Part shown: one piece after another, positions 10,101 to 18,472 of the stretch
Layout: every line of letters begins with the position of its first letter
Position numbering within the stretch: the first letter of the stretch is position 1
From: Gammaproteobacteria bacterium
GTDB lineage: Bacteria > Pseudomonadota > Gammaproteobacteria > CAISUE01
Assembly (NCBI GenBank): GCA_021156105.1
Contig: JAJNBD010000004.1
Coordinates: 186,001-250,000 of the forward strand
DNA: 64,000 nucleotides
Direction of reading: 5' to 3'
Notes under the pieces: model-generated
Databases searched by the model: none
What the model was told of the DNA's origin: nothing
Seen by the model: the letters and a program-made list of their open reading frames with translations, nothing else
Translations under genes and position numbers: made by a program

Positions 10101-10818
10101 CTGTGAATGTTTACATTATCAAGATGCAGGAACAGGTTTAGAATATCAGCAGCCAGGAGGCGAAGATTATAGCCAATTACGCGAAAATGCAGAACATATT
10201 TTTCTAACAGATCCTATTCATGAGTTGCATTTTTGTACTTATTTATTAGATGAGATCAAAAAAATTTCTGGTCAGCATGAAGAAGCTGCCATGCATAAGC
10301 AAAAATGGCAAAAACCACCAACAACATTAATTTTGCCCATATTAACAGGAAGAACTCAAAGCGGGCATTGGCAGAATATTCGCGTTACTATTGATTACCA
10401 ACAACGTCAAGCCAATATTCTCTGGGATGATCCTTATGGTCAAGGTAGATTTTATGAAGAAACTAAAACAGGTTATCGGCGGGCGATTACAGAGGCTTTA
10501 GCCATCTTATTTAAAACATTTACGAATATTGATGCTCTACCTATTTTACAAGAAAGCGACAAACAAATTAACCAACAAGGAGATGATAACAGTTGGGACT
10601 GTGGTCCAATTATAGTAAGTAATATTCGTGATTATGTTGAGCAGGCTCAGCTTTCGAATGCTGCTTTTGCTGCTGATGCTTCTCCACCCTACTCTATCGC
10701 TGAAGCTAGCCAAGCTGGTCACGCAGAAAAAATGCTAGCATTGCGAGCTATTCACCGCGATACTTATCAAAAAACGGTAGAGGAACGTATAGAAGGCCCA
10801 TTAAATTTGTCTATTTAA
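7156..10818 (+). CDS. 1220-residue TPR / HEPN-like / CE-clan protease fusion, putative effector or toxin
   Basis: I do not know this protein by name. Residues 4-71 form two TPR repeats (GNVFFKQQNYQAALEKYEAA, then SNKGIAHAKLKQYAEALDAF). Three well-separated R-x4-H signatures typical of HEPN folds follow: RNGLVH at 540-545, RNALEH at 841-846 and RCECLH at 982-987, each in a helical context. The C-terminus looks like a CE-clan (Ulp1/YopJ) cysteine protease or acetyltransferase. It shows HW at 1071-1072, a DDPYG acidic residue at 1091-1092, glutamines at 1140-1141 and DCGP with Cys1149. The tail (KTVEERIEG then LNLSI) is acidic, then hydrophobic, as in many Dot/Icm signals. There is no signal peptide. 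The gene stands alone between an SDR gene and tRNA-Pro, so horizontal acquisition is plausible. Translocation into a host cell is inference. Confidence 0.7.
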   Translation: MPNARDLSNEGNVFFKQQNYQAALEKYEAAIVLNPRLDVAWSNKGIAHAKLKQYAEALDAFERTLSINPTHVVAMQNIKSIFAFLNKTAAEKHAQSTAKIYTETVLRPFVCKQTYFEELKCLQEKVAGAKDFAFMEQVNLVLELINFLQKYYQRHTRPYEFILKDLSDPSEKGRRLRLRQIANNLILEAPMIFKPGTSQLDEVSLKALNTVQEDIFFEDAKRILRAIFTVFYFFSREERGKITKKLPWGENSWYMLEFCGAVFAEDSTIDRVNAQGAISLISYSFGGDKALQKQFIYFTRSLLDHMIITKISIVDIIQHDIPVLQSFFQELSCHYPSATSDSLKMGDLPHLKAILWYSKHLFNTKRLLCLLPRISDDLSLLDESLMPEMGIKGGMNIDQEIDMVEFFKAKPLRKNLPEGMKAFVPYFLASIQRDMPTLKVKDLINLGLLGESTVGSYGIKAPTDTDRVFAISDFVAGPITPSKRLQLATATNYLNLNTLKGRLALLRKIQLIGEFLTARHWGNLRKYIDYINADKLADIRNGLVHFEEGGCATVVQQLETDKTLLNTFFIELQLFTEKFYQEIAKWQASFEEWPTKRFDAGHEVWQDFAAKYWTTVKGFYLKNSNIDAANFCPNIPLTTAAEKAQLLRFTKTDQVEVMQKILEGKIAFPKKGVLSMLNSFADKPTKKALKRILDAASEKYNAIKKEAIEEEKRKNTEENQLREVRVTTVMTKDYPAINQTSSEFFRAAKLPPKDKVEVFNLLKNRLKLLEDLLVESKVDFSSKATLHTTLAVLLDRDVALLLSTGYLLGQIIGTLNKLYVLADISVFPNLEARLLDYVALRNALEHTDPILESIDLPMYEWVSSIPEMMLSIVKELFFDYKALFFSVDPLKFPPPSTQRSSIQQEAAVDPIKFLLQQPQIEAQDSSSVKLTSFFFKLNLNERSQVLAGLNNSGDDKNLKDDGDDPKYIYRVRDVVNLMLAVRCECLHYQDAGTGLEYQQPGGEDYSQLRENAEHIFLTDPIHELHFCTYLLDEIKKISGQHEEAAMHKQKWQKPPTTLILPILTGRTQSGHWQNIRVTIDYQQRQANILWDDPYGQGRFYEETKTGYRRAITEALAILFKTFTNIDALPILQESDKQINQQGDDNSWDCGPIIVSNIRDYVEQAQLSNAAFAADASPPYSIAEASQAGHAEKMLALRAIHRDTYQKTVEERIEGPLNLSI

Positions 10819-10867
10819 TATGATGGCCTGTCAGCCTTGATGATTTTTTAGCGTGGTGAAGAAAAAT

Positions 10868-10945
<78 letters not shown>

Positions 10946-11055
10946 CTAAGAAGGCGTATTCTAACAAAGATAGGGGTTCTCCAGCAAATTTTAAGCGAAT
11001 TCCTGCTTTAAAACCTGCTTTTAAAACAAATAAATCTCGATATAGGGTTAATTTA

Positions 11056-11064
11056 TGCTATAAT
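11056..11064 (+). promoter_or_regulatory. Extended -10 promoter of rpoZ
   Basis: TGC followed by TATAAT at 11059-11064 is a textbook extended -10 element, 29 bases before the rpoZ start codon. The region 17 bases further upstream has no recognisable -35 hexamer, which the extended -10 could offset. Confidence 0.6.
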
Positions 11065-11093
11065 TTCCAATCCATATTTTTAGGTAGGCTTTT

Positions 11094-11366
11094 ATGGCAC
11101 GTATTACTGTTGAAGATTGTTTGCATAACTGCGAAAACCGTTTTGAATTAACTAGGCTGGCAGCAAAACGCGCTCGCCAATTAGCGCTTGGTAAAGATGA
11201 CCCAAAAGTTGAAATTAATGATGATAAGCCTACGGTAATTGCGCTTCGCGAAATTGCAGGAAATTTAATTAATCCTGAATATGTCGAAGAAATCGATAAA
11301 CGCCCTGTTGAGACGATTGCCGTTGTTGCTTCTGCTGTTGCTGAAGACGAAGATTTTCTTGATTAG
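11094..11366 (+). CDS. rpoZ: RNA polymerase omega subunit
   Basis: This 90-residue protein is of normal omega length. It begins [19 protein letters not shown], with the conserved [10 protein letters not shown] helix and the [13 protein letters not shown] segment. Omega binds the beta' subunit and assists RNA polymerase assembly. In many gammaproteobacteria rpoZ is followed by spoT; here an alpha/beta hydrolase gene follows after 6 bases, so spoT must be elsewhere. An extended -10 promoter lies directly upstream. Confidence 0.95.
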   Translation: MARITVEDCLHNCENRFELTRLAAKRARQLALGKDDPKVEINDDKPTVIALREIAGNLINPEYVEEIDKRPVETIAVVASAVAEDEDFLD

Positions 11367-11372
11367 TCACCA

Positions 11373-12167
11373 ATGACCGCGCGTAACCTTCCTTTGCATT
11401 TTGCGCATGGTAATGGTTTCCCGTCAGAGTCATATCAAGAATTATTTGATCATCTTTCCCCTGAGTTTGATATTCATTATATCCCCATGGTTGGCCATGG
11501 GGAATATCCTGTTACTGACAATTGGCCACATTTAGTGGCGGAATTAATTCAACACATTAAAGCATCTCATTCTCAACCCGTGATTGGCCTTGGGCATTCT
11601 ATGGGAGGGGTGTTGATGTTTATGGCGGCGGCTCAAGCGCCAGAGTTATTTCAACAAATTATTTTATTAGATTCTCCTCTGCCAGGATTTTGGCGCTCTT
11701 TTCTGTTACGGTTCGTCAAGCAAATGCGTTTGCTACATTGGTTTACACCTATTCAACAAGTGCGCGTGCGTCGCCAATCTTTTCATTCTAAAGAAGAAGC
11801 TTTTCAATATTTCAAGCAAAAACCTTTATTTCGTCATTTTACTGACCAAAGTTTATGGCTTTATGTGGAAAATGGTTTAACAGCAACAGAGAAAGGTTAT
11901 GTATTACGCTTTGACCGAAGTATTGAGACTAACTTATATGCGACTGTTCCGCATAATCTATATCAATATTCAAAGCCTGCTGGTGTAAGATCTTCGGTGA
12001 TTTACAGTATGCATAGCCATCTATTAAAATCGCCAGAATTATTAGCAATGCGTTTACGCTATGGTTTTGAATTGCATGCTTTTGATCAAGGTACCCATTT
12101 ATTTCCTTTTGAATATCCCAAGGAAACGGCACAAAAAATTAAGATGATTACTAAGGAGTTGTTATGA
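11373..12167 (+). CDS. Alpha/beta hydrolase
   Basis: This 264-residue alpha/beta-hydrolase-fold protein carries the nucleophile elbow GHSMGG near residue 73. The oxyanion-hole segment HGNGFPS lies near the N-terminus, and the catalytic His is probably in the C-terminal GTHLFPFE. It is most likely a serine esterase, lipase or thioesterase. Its stop overlaps the fadE start by 4 bases (ATGA), which implies translational coupling and a role alongside fatty-acid breakdown. The true substrate cannot be read from the sequence. No strong ribosome-binding site precedes the ATG, which sits 6 bases after rpoZ. Confidence 0.82.
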   Translation: MTARNLPLHFAHGNGFPSESYQELFDHLSPEFDIHYIPMVGHGEYPVTDNWPHLVAELIQHIKASHSQPVIGLGHSMGGVLMFMAAAQAPELFQQIILLDSPLPGFWRSFLLRFVKQMRLLHWFTPIQQVRVRRQSFHSKEEAFQYFKQKPLFRHFTDQSLWLYVENGLTATEKGYVLRFDRSIETNLYATVPHNLYQYSKPAGVRSSVIYSMHSHLLKSPELLAMRLRYGFELHAFDQGTHLFPFEYPKETAQKIKMITKELL

Positions 12168-14590
12168 TTACCCTTGCTTTACTTATCATTGCAGGCGCAC
12201 TTTTTTATTTTCGCGTCTCATTGCTCGTTTGGTCTGCGGTTATTTTGGTTGAGCTTCTGCTTTGGTCAAAGTGGGGGAGCGCAAGTGTCGCAACGCTTTG
12301 TGTCATATGGACCTTGTTTTTAGTGGCTGGTGTTATTCTTAATTTTCGTGGTATTCGCCGTAAGTTAATTACGCGGCATATTTTGCCGATTTATCAGCGT
12401 ATCATGCCTCGTATGTCTGATACTGAAAAACAAGCGATTGCTGCAGGTACCGTAGGTTTTGAAGCAGAAATTTTTCAAGGCAATTTAAACTGGTCAAAGT
12501 ATTTGGATATGCCGTTGGCAAAACTGACGGCTGAAGAGCAAGCTTTTATTGATAATGAAGTAAAGCAACTTTGTGAAATGACCGATGACTGGCAAATTAC
12601 CCATGATTTACAAGACTTGCCACCCCAAATATGGCAGTTTGTTAAAGAAAAAGGCTTTTGGGGTCTAATCATTCCCAAAAATTATGGTGGTAAGGGTTTT
12701 TCTGCTCTAGCGCATTCTGAAATTTTAATGCGTTTATATAGTCGTAGTACTACCTTAGCAAGTACAGTTGCGGTACCAAATTCTTTAGGGCCTGGCGAAT
12801 TATTATTACATTACGGTACTGAAGAGCAAAAAAATTATTACTTACCTCGTTTGGCTCGTGGCGAAGAGATTCCTTGTTTTGCGTTAACGGCGCCAGAGGC
12901 TGGCTCTGATGCGGGTGCAATTACTGATTATGGTATTGTTTGCCACGGAGAATATGAAGGTAAAGAAGTTTTAGGGATTAAACTTAACTGGAATAAACGT
13001 TATATTACACTCGCGCCAATTGCAACGGTGCTTGGGCTTGCATTCAAGTTATATGATCCAGAAAAATTATTATCTGATCAAGTTGATCGAGGAATTACTT
13101 GTGCCTTGATTCCGCCGCACTTGCCAGGCGTGACTATTGGTCGCCGCCATTTTCCTTTAAATGTTCCTTTTCAAAATGGCCCAACGCAAGGTAAAGAGGT
13201 TTTTGTTCCACTCGATTTCATTATTGGTGGCGCGCCAATGATTGGCCATGGTTGGCGTATGTTAATGGAATGTTTATCTGCAGGCCGCGCTATTACTTTA
13301 CCTTCTTCTGCAGTAGGTCAAGTGAAAATGTTTGCCCATGTTTCTGGTGCCTATGGCCGAATTCGCCGCCAATTTAACTTATCGATTTGTCAGTTTGAAG
13401 GGATCGAAGAGCCGTTAGCACGTATTGGGGCAGCAGCTTATTATTTAAATGGCGCGCGGATGGTTGCACTATCAGCTGTTGACCGTGGAGAAAAACCTTC
13501 GATTGTTTCTGCCATTATGAAATACCATGCGACTGAAGTCGGTCGTCAAGCAGCATGTGATGCAATGGATATCCATGGCGGTAAAGGCATTTGCCTTGGG
13601 CCAGATAATTATCTTGGACGTTTTTATCAAGGTGCGCCAATTGCTATTACCGTAGAAGGCGCCAATATTTTAACGCGCAATATGATCATCTTTGGTCAAG
13701 GCGCTATTCGTTGCCATCCTTATGCATTTAAAGAATTGCAAGCAGCACAAATAGCTGACCCTAAACAAGCGTTAAAAGAATTTGATAAAGCCTTGTTTAG
13801 TCATATGGGTTATACCTTAAGCAATGCTGTGCGATCCTTTTGGCTAAGCTTATCGGATGCTGGGTTAGTTTTCGTGCCAAGCCATGGGCATGCGCGTCGT
13901 TATTTGCAGCAAATTACCCGCTTAAGTGCAAATTTTGCTTTTTTAGCCGATGTGGCCATGCTATCCGTTGGGGCAGAATTAAAACGCAAAGAATCTTTGT
14001 CGGCACGCTTAGCAGATATTATGAGCTACTTATATTTAGCGGCAGGCGCTGTGAAATATTTTATTGAAACCAGTCAGCCAGAAGAAGATTTGCCTTTATT
14101 AGATTATTCTTGTCAGCATTTACTTTTTATGGCGCAGACGCGTTTTGATGAATTATTGCGCTCATTCCCTATCCGTCCATTAGGTTGGTTATTGCGCATA
14201 TTGATTATGCCGAAACTTTGGCCAACTTATCATGAAGCGGATGATTATTTACGTCATAAAATTTCGCAATTATTAAGCCTGCCTTCGCAAGCACGTGCAC
14301 GTTTGATTGAAGGAATTGACCAATGCGAAGCGCCACAAAACCCAATTCATTTACTGCAAATTACTTTGGCTGCGGTTTTGAAAAATGAGCCTGTTGAAAA
14401 GCGGTTTAGGCAAGCGATACGAGAAGGCCAAGTAACGGGTTTCACTTTAGAAGAGCAATGGGATGATGCCGTGAAAAAAGGTATTTTAACAGCAATGGAA
14501 GCGCAAGAGTGCCAAGAAACGCATGCGTTGCGTATGCGAGTAATTAATGTCGATAATTTTGATAAGAATTTTACTTCTGCAGCACAATAA
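12164..14590 (+). CDS. fadE: Acyl-CoA dehydrogenase FadE
   Basis: This 808-residue protein matches the long membrane-associated FadE family (E. coli FadE is 814). Two hydrophobic segments lie at about residues 2-22 and 45-66. They are followed by the acyl-CoA dehydrogenase N-terminal, middle (LTAPEAGSDAGA) and C-terminal domains (MDIHGGKGICLG), and then the FadE-specific helical extension. It performs the first, FAD-dependent step of fatty-acid beta-oxidation, making trans-2-enoyl-CoA at the inner membrane. It is translationally coupled to the hydrolase upstream. Together with the MCC-like subunit and the peptide transporter it suggests use of host lipids and amino acids. Confidence 0.94.
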   Translation: MITLALLIIAGALFYFRVSLLVWSAVILVELLLWSKWGSASVATLCVIWTLFLVAGVILNFRGIRRKLITRHILPIYQRIMPRMSDTEKQAIAAGTVGFEAEIFQGNLNWSKYLDMPLAKLTAEEQAFIDNEVKQLCEMTDDWQITHDLQDLPPQIWQFVKEKGFWGLIIPKNYGGKGFSALAHSEILMRLYSRSTTLASTVAVPNSLGPGELLLHYGTEEQKNYYLPRLARGEEIPCFALTAPEAGSDAGAITDYGIVCHGEYEGKEVLGIKLNWNKRYITLAPIATVLGLAFKLYDPEKLLSDQVDRGITCALIPPHLPGVTIGRRHFPLNVPFQNGPTQGKEVFVPLDFIIGGAPMIGHGWRMLMECLSAGRAITLPSSAVGQVKMFAHVSGAYGRIRRQFNLSICQFEGIEEPLARIGAAAYYLNGARMVALSAVDRGEKPSIVSAIMKYHATEVGRQAACDAMDIHGGKGICLGPDNYLGRFYQGAPIAITVEGANILTRNMIIFGQGAIRCHPYAFKELQAAQIADPKQALKEFDKALFSHMGYTLSNAVRSFWLSLSDAGLVFVPSHGHARRYLQQITRLSANFAFLADVAMLSVGAELKRKESLSARLADIMSYLYLAAGAVKYFIETSQPEEDLPLLDYSCQHLLFMAQTRFDELLRSFPIRPLGWLLRILIMPKLWPTYHEADDYLRHKISQLLSLPSQARARLIEGIDQCEAPQNPIHLLQITLAAVLKNEPVEKRFRQAIREGQVTGFTLEEQWDDAVKKGILTAMEAQECQETHALRMRVINVDNFDKNFTSAAQ

Positions 14591-14623
14591 GGTTTTGTTC
14601 TTGTAAAAAAACAAAAACTGACG

Positions 14624-14648
14624 GGCATCCCTGCGCAAGCGGGGTGCC
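14624..14648. repeat. Imperfect GC-rich palindrome after fadE
   Basis: The segment ggcatccctgcgcaagcggg... forms an imperfect hairpin (GGCATCCC with GGGGTGCC). It shares the core CgCGCAAGCGGG with the palindrome at 42-63. It lies in the 189-base gap between convergent fadE and the GspF-type gene. It could act as a terminator or belong to a dispersed palindrome family. A second C-rich tract (ccccgcgcttgcagcg) follows at about 14660. Confidence 0.45.
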
Positions 14649-14779
14649 TATTGGGCTTGTCCCCGCGCTTGCAGCGATTAAACATCTTTGTAGGGTATGA
14701 AAATGGCGGTCGTGCAAGGGAGAAGGTATCTTGCCTAGTGCTTTGTCCACTCAACAACAAATTTCATATCCCACAGAGC

Positions 14780-15811
14780 TTAAACATTTCTTCCTATTTC
14801 TATAATGGGCAAATATAACGCAATCATGACAATGCCTACAATAGCGCCAATGATGCATAAAAAAACGGGTTCAAGCCAAGTTTTTAAAGTTTGAATTTGT
14901 AGCTGTAATAGGTGTGTCTGTTGAGTGATATAGGTTTCAAGCATGTGTTGTAAATCGCCACTAGCTTCAGCAAGGCGGATAATGGCAACAAGTTTAGAAG
15001 AAAAATAAGGATGTTTCTTTAAGGTTGTGCTTAAACTAGTGCCACGCTGTATTTCACGCGCAAGCATTTCAATGTAAGTTTTTAATTTAGTGTTTTGAAT
15101 ACTGGTCTGCGCCATTTTTAAGCTTTGTAGCAAAGGAATGCCCGCTTTTAATAGTAAACAAACGACTTGAAAAAAACGCAGCTCATCAATTTTTTGATAA
15201 AAAGTTATTCTGTTTTTAAGAAAAATAAGTATTTTTTTTGCCCATAGTTTTTGATGGCAAAACCAGTATACTAGGCTTAAAACAAAAAATACGCCTAGCC
15301 CAGGGAAAAAATATTTTTGCAGGTTTTGGTTAATCTGAAGCATGATTTGCGTTAAACTTGGAAGTTTAGCGTGGAAATTTTCATAAAGCTGAGAAAATTG
15401 AGGGATTACCCAGTTACAGAGTAAACCCAACAAGGCTAACGTGAGTATTAATAAAAATAAGGGATAACGTATCGCGTGCCAGAGAATTTGTTTTAGCATT
15501 TGAGTCGATTTTGCATATTCTTCAAGCTGGCTTAAGGCTTGTGCTAATAAGCCACTTTCTTCACCTGCGCTAATTAATGCAAAGGAGAGATTTTCTTGTG
15601 TAACCTCTCTCCATGCATGTGCTAAAGGCATACCGCGGCAAATTCGTTGTTGTAATTGTTTGGCTAATTGGCTCTCTGGCTGTTTAGGATAATTTTCTTC
15701 AATTAAACTTAAGGCAGATAGCATAGGTATGCCTGCCGCTAATAAATAACGCAGTTCATAAATAAAACGTTGCAGTTGTTGTAAAGTCCAAGATTGGCGA
15801 TATTTTTTCAT
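14780..15811 (-). CDS. GspF/PilC-type inner-membrane platform protein
   Basis: This 343-residue protein has two tandem T2SSF domains, each with the LLAAGIPxLxAL / LLKAGIPLLQSL motif and an EESG or EASG loop. It has three hydrophobic membrane segments (about 110-135, 165-190 and 310-335). Family members form the inner-membrane platform that works with an ATPase in type II secretion or type IV pilus assembly. Typical PilC/GspF proteins are about 400 residues, so the N-terminal cytoplasmic part is short. I use the second ATG (15811) because AGGGA lies 8 bases before it. No pilB or pilD neighbour is present, so it is an orphan here. The prepilin-like gene at 54581 is the only other pilus-type gene in the window. 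Confidence 0.8.
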   Translation of the reverse strand: MKKYRQSWTLQQLQRFIYELRYLLAAGIPMLSALSLIEENYPKQPESQLAKQLQQRICRGMPLAHAWREVTQENLSFALISAGEESGLLAQALSQLEEYAKSTQMLKQILWHAIRYPLFLLILTLALLGLLCNWVIPQFSQLYENFHAKLPSLTQIMLQINQNLQKYFFPGLGVFFVLSLVYWFCHQKLWAKKILIFLKNRITFYQKIDELRFFQVVCLLLKAGIPLLQSLKMAQTSIQNTKLKTYIEMLAREIQRGTSLSTTLKKHPYFSSKLVAIIRLAEASGDLQHMLETYITQQTHLLQLQIQTLKTWLEPVFLCIIGAIVGIVMIALYLPIIEIGRNV

Positions 15812-15932
15812 AAGCATTATCCCTGTTGGCTATTACAACCTGTCACATTAAGACAAACAAGAGCTAAGTTGGGGCTTGAAAAAAATATCTGTGTCCCCAG
15901 ATTACGATCAGGATTATTTTTGGAGAATAACG

Positions 15933-16170
15933 ATGAAAAAATCTCTTTTGGTAATGCTAGTTTTTCTTGGTTTAAGCGGTTTGGCTATTGCGGCGGATGA
16001 TCATTCATTTGCCTGCAAAGCTAGCTAATAATATTACAATTGTGAATCAGTATGGCAATTTGACTTTAACAAGATGATTAATAAAGGATTTTCGTTTTGA
16101 AGATAGTAGCTCTTTTCCGCTGAGTAAGTTACAATACGATCAAGATTTTTCCATAATAATTATTATATAA
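15933..16170 (+). pseudogene. Remnant of a small secreted protein (frameshift and stop)
   Basis: A good ribosome-binding site (GGAGA) precedes an ATG encoding a clear signal peptide (MKKSLLVMLVFLGLSGLAIA-A). The frame stops after 31 codons at 16026-16028. The +1 frame then continues from about 16024 with protein-like sequence (ANNITIVNQYGNLTLTR). It is interrupted once by TGA at 16075-16077 and goes on (FRFEDSSSFPLSKLQYDQD) to a TAA at 16168. One frameshift plus one nonsense codon would explain the whole stretch as a broken gene for a small exported protein. Alternatively the 31-codon frame is a short secreted peptide. The family is unknown. Confidence 0.5.
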
Positions 16171-16179
16171 GTTGGTACT

Positions 16180-18351
16180 ATGCTTACTCTACAAGATTTA
16201 CTTCATTTGAATTTCGCTGATGTTCATCCCAAAAAATTGACAGAAATTTTTAAAGATCAATGTGTTGAAGGGAAATTAATTATAGAAAACGTGGATTTTT
16301 CCCTGTTTGGTACTTTGCTGCAAAATGTTGATTTTTCTAATTGTGTATTGCGTAATTGTAAATTTGCGCATCAAAAATTACTTAATTGTAATTTTGAAAA
16401 CTGCGTGCAAGAAAACTGTGTGTTTGATGGAGTGATAGATAAGTTTCAAAAGCAAGAGGTTATGGCTCGACTTTGCGATTTTTTTATAAAGAAAGACTTT
16501 CAGTATAATTTAGATTTGAAAGAGTTAAACCAGCGTTGGCTTCATTATATGCAGGCCACCCACCCAGACAAAATTGCTGATCCTCAATATTTTAACGAAC
16601 TTGCTAAAAAAAGCCCCTCCACTGAAGCAATTTATTATAGCGAGGGATTTTGCCATTTCAACCTCCCTCGAGCAAAAGCTGATGTAGGCTGGAAGTTACA
16701 TTTGTCAGTATCACCTGATCAGCTAGCGATGGCTCACCAATATATTATCTCTATTTTGCTAAAATACAACGTGGCTTTTAAAGTAGTAGACCACTCTGTA
16801 GAAACAGCAGAAAAGCATTATACTATTTACATAGAAGTTGGAGCGCCACAAGCACTTTCAAATGCAGAGGTCAGGCAGTTAATAATAGAAATCAGTGATA
16901 GCCTTGCCGCAAATAGCATTAAGCCTGGCCTTATTAATAAAAGTAGCGCAAGAACACTATCCCCCTATTTTTCATTGCGTAACGATAAAGTAATTGAACT
17001 TGTGCCTTCTACTCATCGCGTAAGAGTAGAGAACAAAAACTTATGGAGGATAAATGTAGCTTACATCTCCGCAGTAGATGCAGATTTATCTTTCAACCCA
17101 AGTTTTGCTTTTAATCCATATGAGGATATTCTTCATCCTGAGCAGCCTATTCCTAGAGAGCCATGGGATGTATGCGCGCTTTACAATGAGAGAATATTTG
17201 ATGTTGCTATTGCAACACTTGTGTCTTATAGCATAGAGGGGTATTTGCTATCAAATTTAGCAGTTAATTTACCTGCCACAATCGATGAAGATGAGCATCA
17301 CTCTCCTCCAGAACTAACAGCGGCTTTATTGTGTCTAAGGGCCTTCAAGCCACTGCCCGCCCACTTATTACGTAAGGAAGCACAAGCTATACCGCATATT
17401 CGTGAAAGACTTAGTATGCTGGCAATTATGTATGCAAGGGATAATGATCAGAGAATTAGGATGAAGTACGACCAACTTTTAAAGCTCTATCCCTATCCAG
17501 ATACCTTTAGAATGTTTCTCGAATTTTTACAATCAAAGATCAGAGAGCAAGAAGCTTTGAAATCAGAGCGCTCGCTTGATAAGGATGAAAATTTATACCA
17601 GGATTTGTTACCTACCCCCGTCATATTAACAAAAAATGAAATTAAATGGGCAGAACATCAGCATAGAATGATAGAAGCTGAATTAAGCGGCAAAGCAGAT
17701 AGATGCGCTTGTTGGATTGAGCATTACGGTAGTGCTGATCCTTATTTGCAGTTAAAAATCTTAGGTACATTAAAGCAGTTTTGGTGTGAGAGATATGAGG
17801 ATTTTGCGTTGCTTAAAGTCAAAGAGAATGATCCAGCTGCAATTATTCATGCGGTTCAACAGCTAGGCTCTAAGAATAAAGAGTTAGAGCCTAAAGAATT
17901 ATTTCCTTCAGCTCTGCGTCTCATAGAGCAGCAACATTCACTTTCTTTGTTGACTATAGAAGCATTAATCCGAGGATCTCATGAATCAGCTCAATTAGCT
18001 CGTTTTGTAATAAGTTTAGAACAATATGCTGAACAAGGTAATGATTATGCGAAATTAGCTTTAGGATTGATGGCAATAGCAAATAAGTATACGCCCCCTC
18101 ACTCCTGTTCCTTAGGCTTCCTAGGATGGATGAAGTGTTATCAAATAGACGGTCTCGCACAATTGCTAAGCATGGAGAAAGCAGAAACTTATCTGCAAGC
18201 AGCAAGTGCTTCCGCTAACCCGGTAATTAGTTCTTTTTCGCAGTATTTGCTCTGCCTGATGCCAGAATTATCCTTCGAATCACAATGTGAGCATGCTCCT
18301 GATGAATATGCTCCCGGCGAGTATACTCCCGGTAGAGCAAGTCCGGGTTAA
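16180..18351 (+). CDS. Large cytosolic-type protein with N-terminal pentapeptide repeats, unknown function
   Basis: I do not recognise this 723-residue protein. Residues about 38-90 show pentapeptide-repeat-like periodicity (LLQNVDFSNCVLRNCKFA and similar), which normally forms a right-handed beta helix. The middle part has no motif I know. Residues about 610-700 look alpha-helical and repeat-like (YAKLALGLMAIANKY, then KAETYLQAASASA), resembling Sel1/TPR-type repeats. The C-terminus ends in short degenerate repeats around APDEYAPGEYTPG. There is no signal peptide or membrane segment. Architecture and location between small broken genes suggest an effector-like accessory gene, but that is inference. 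The ribosome-binding site is weak. Confidence 0.6.
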   Translation: MLTLQDLLHLNFADVHPKKLTEIFKDQCVEGKLIIENVDFSLFGTLLQNVDFSNCVLRNCKFAHQKLLNCNFENCVQENCVFDGVIDKFQKQEVMARLCDFFIKKDFQYNLDLKELNQRWLHYMQATHPDKIADPQYFNELAKKSPSTEAIYYSEGFCHFNLPRAKADVGWKLHLSVSPDQLAMAHQYIISILLKYNVAFKVVDHSVETAEKHYTIYIEVGAPQALSNAEVRQLIIEISDSLAANSIKPGLINKSSARTLSPYFSLRNDKVIELVPSTHRVRVENKNLWRINVAYISAVDADLSFNPSFAFNPYEDILHPEQPIPREPWDVCALYNERIFDVAIATLVSYSIEGYLLSNLAVNLPATIDEDEHHSPPELTAALLCLRAFKPLPAHLLRKEAQAIPHIRERLSMLAIMYARDNDQRIRMKYDQLLKLYPYPDTFRMFLEFLQSKIREQEALKSERSLDKDENLYQDLLPTPVILTKNEIKWAEHQHRMIEAELSGKADRCACWIEHYGSADPYLQLKILGTLKQFWCERYEDFALLKVKENDPAAIIHAVQQLGSKNKELEPKELFPSALRLIEQQHSLSLLTIEALIRGSHESAQLARFVISLEQYAEQGNDYAKLALGLMAIANKYTPPHSCSLGFLGWMKCYQIDGLAQLLSMEKAETYLQAASASANPVISSFSQYLLCLMPELSFESQCEHAPDEYAPGEYTPGRASPG

Positions 18352-18385
18352 GCCAAACGAGAGGTATTCATAAGTGTAATTTTTC

Positions 18386-18433
18386 CGGGGCAGTAAAGCA
18401 CTAAGTGCTAGCAAGATCTAATGATCTGCCCCG
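18386..18433 (+). other. Compact three-way-junction-like structured element
   Basis: An 8-base outer stem (CGGGGCAG at 18386-18393 with CTGCCCCG at 18426-18433) encloses two small hairpins. One is agcac-taa-gtgct at 18397-18409. The other is agatc-taat-gatct at about 18414-18427, whose last two bases compete with the outer stem. It sits between the 723-residue gene and a small downstream gene. It could be a structured RNA, an unusual terminator (no T-tract) or a small repeat element. Confidence 0.4.
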
Positions 18434-18472
18434 AGAATAGGAAGTGGTCCTCATAAAAAGCTATTGCGTTTT

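Noticed and set aside
14347..14760. 137-codon frame antisense to the end of fadE
   Set aside because: It covers conserved fadE codons and the GC-rich palindrome; no family features.
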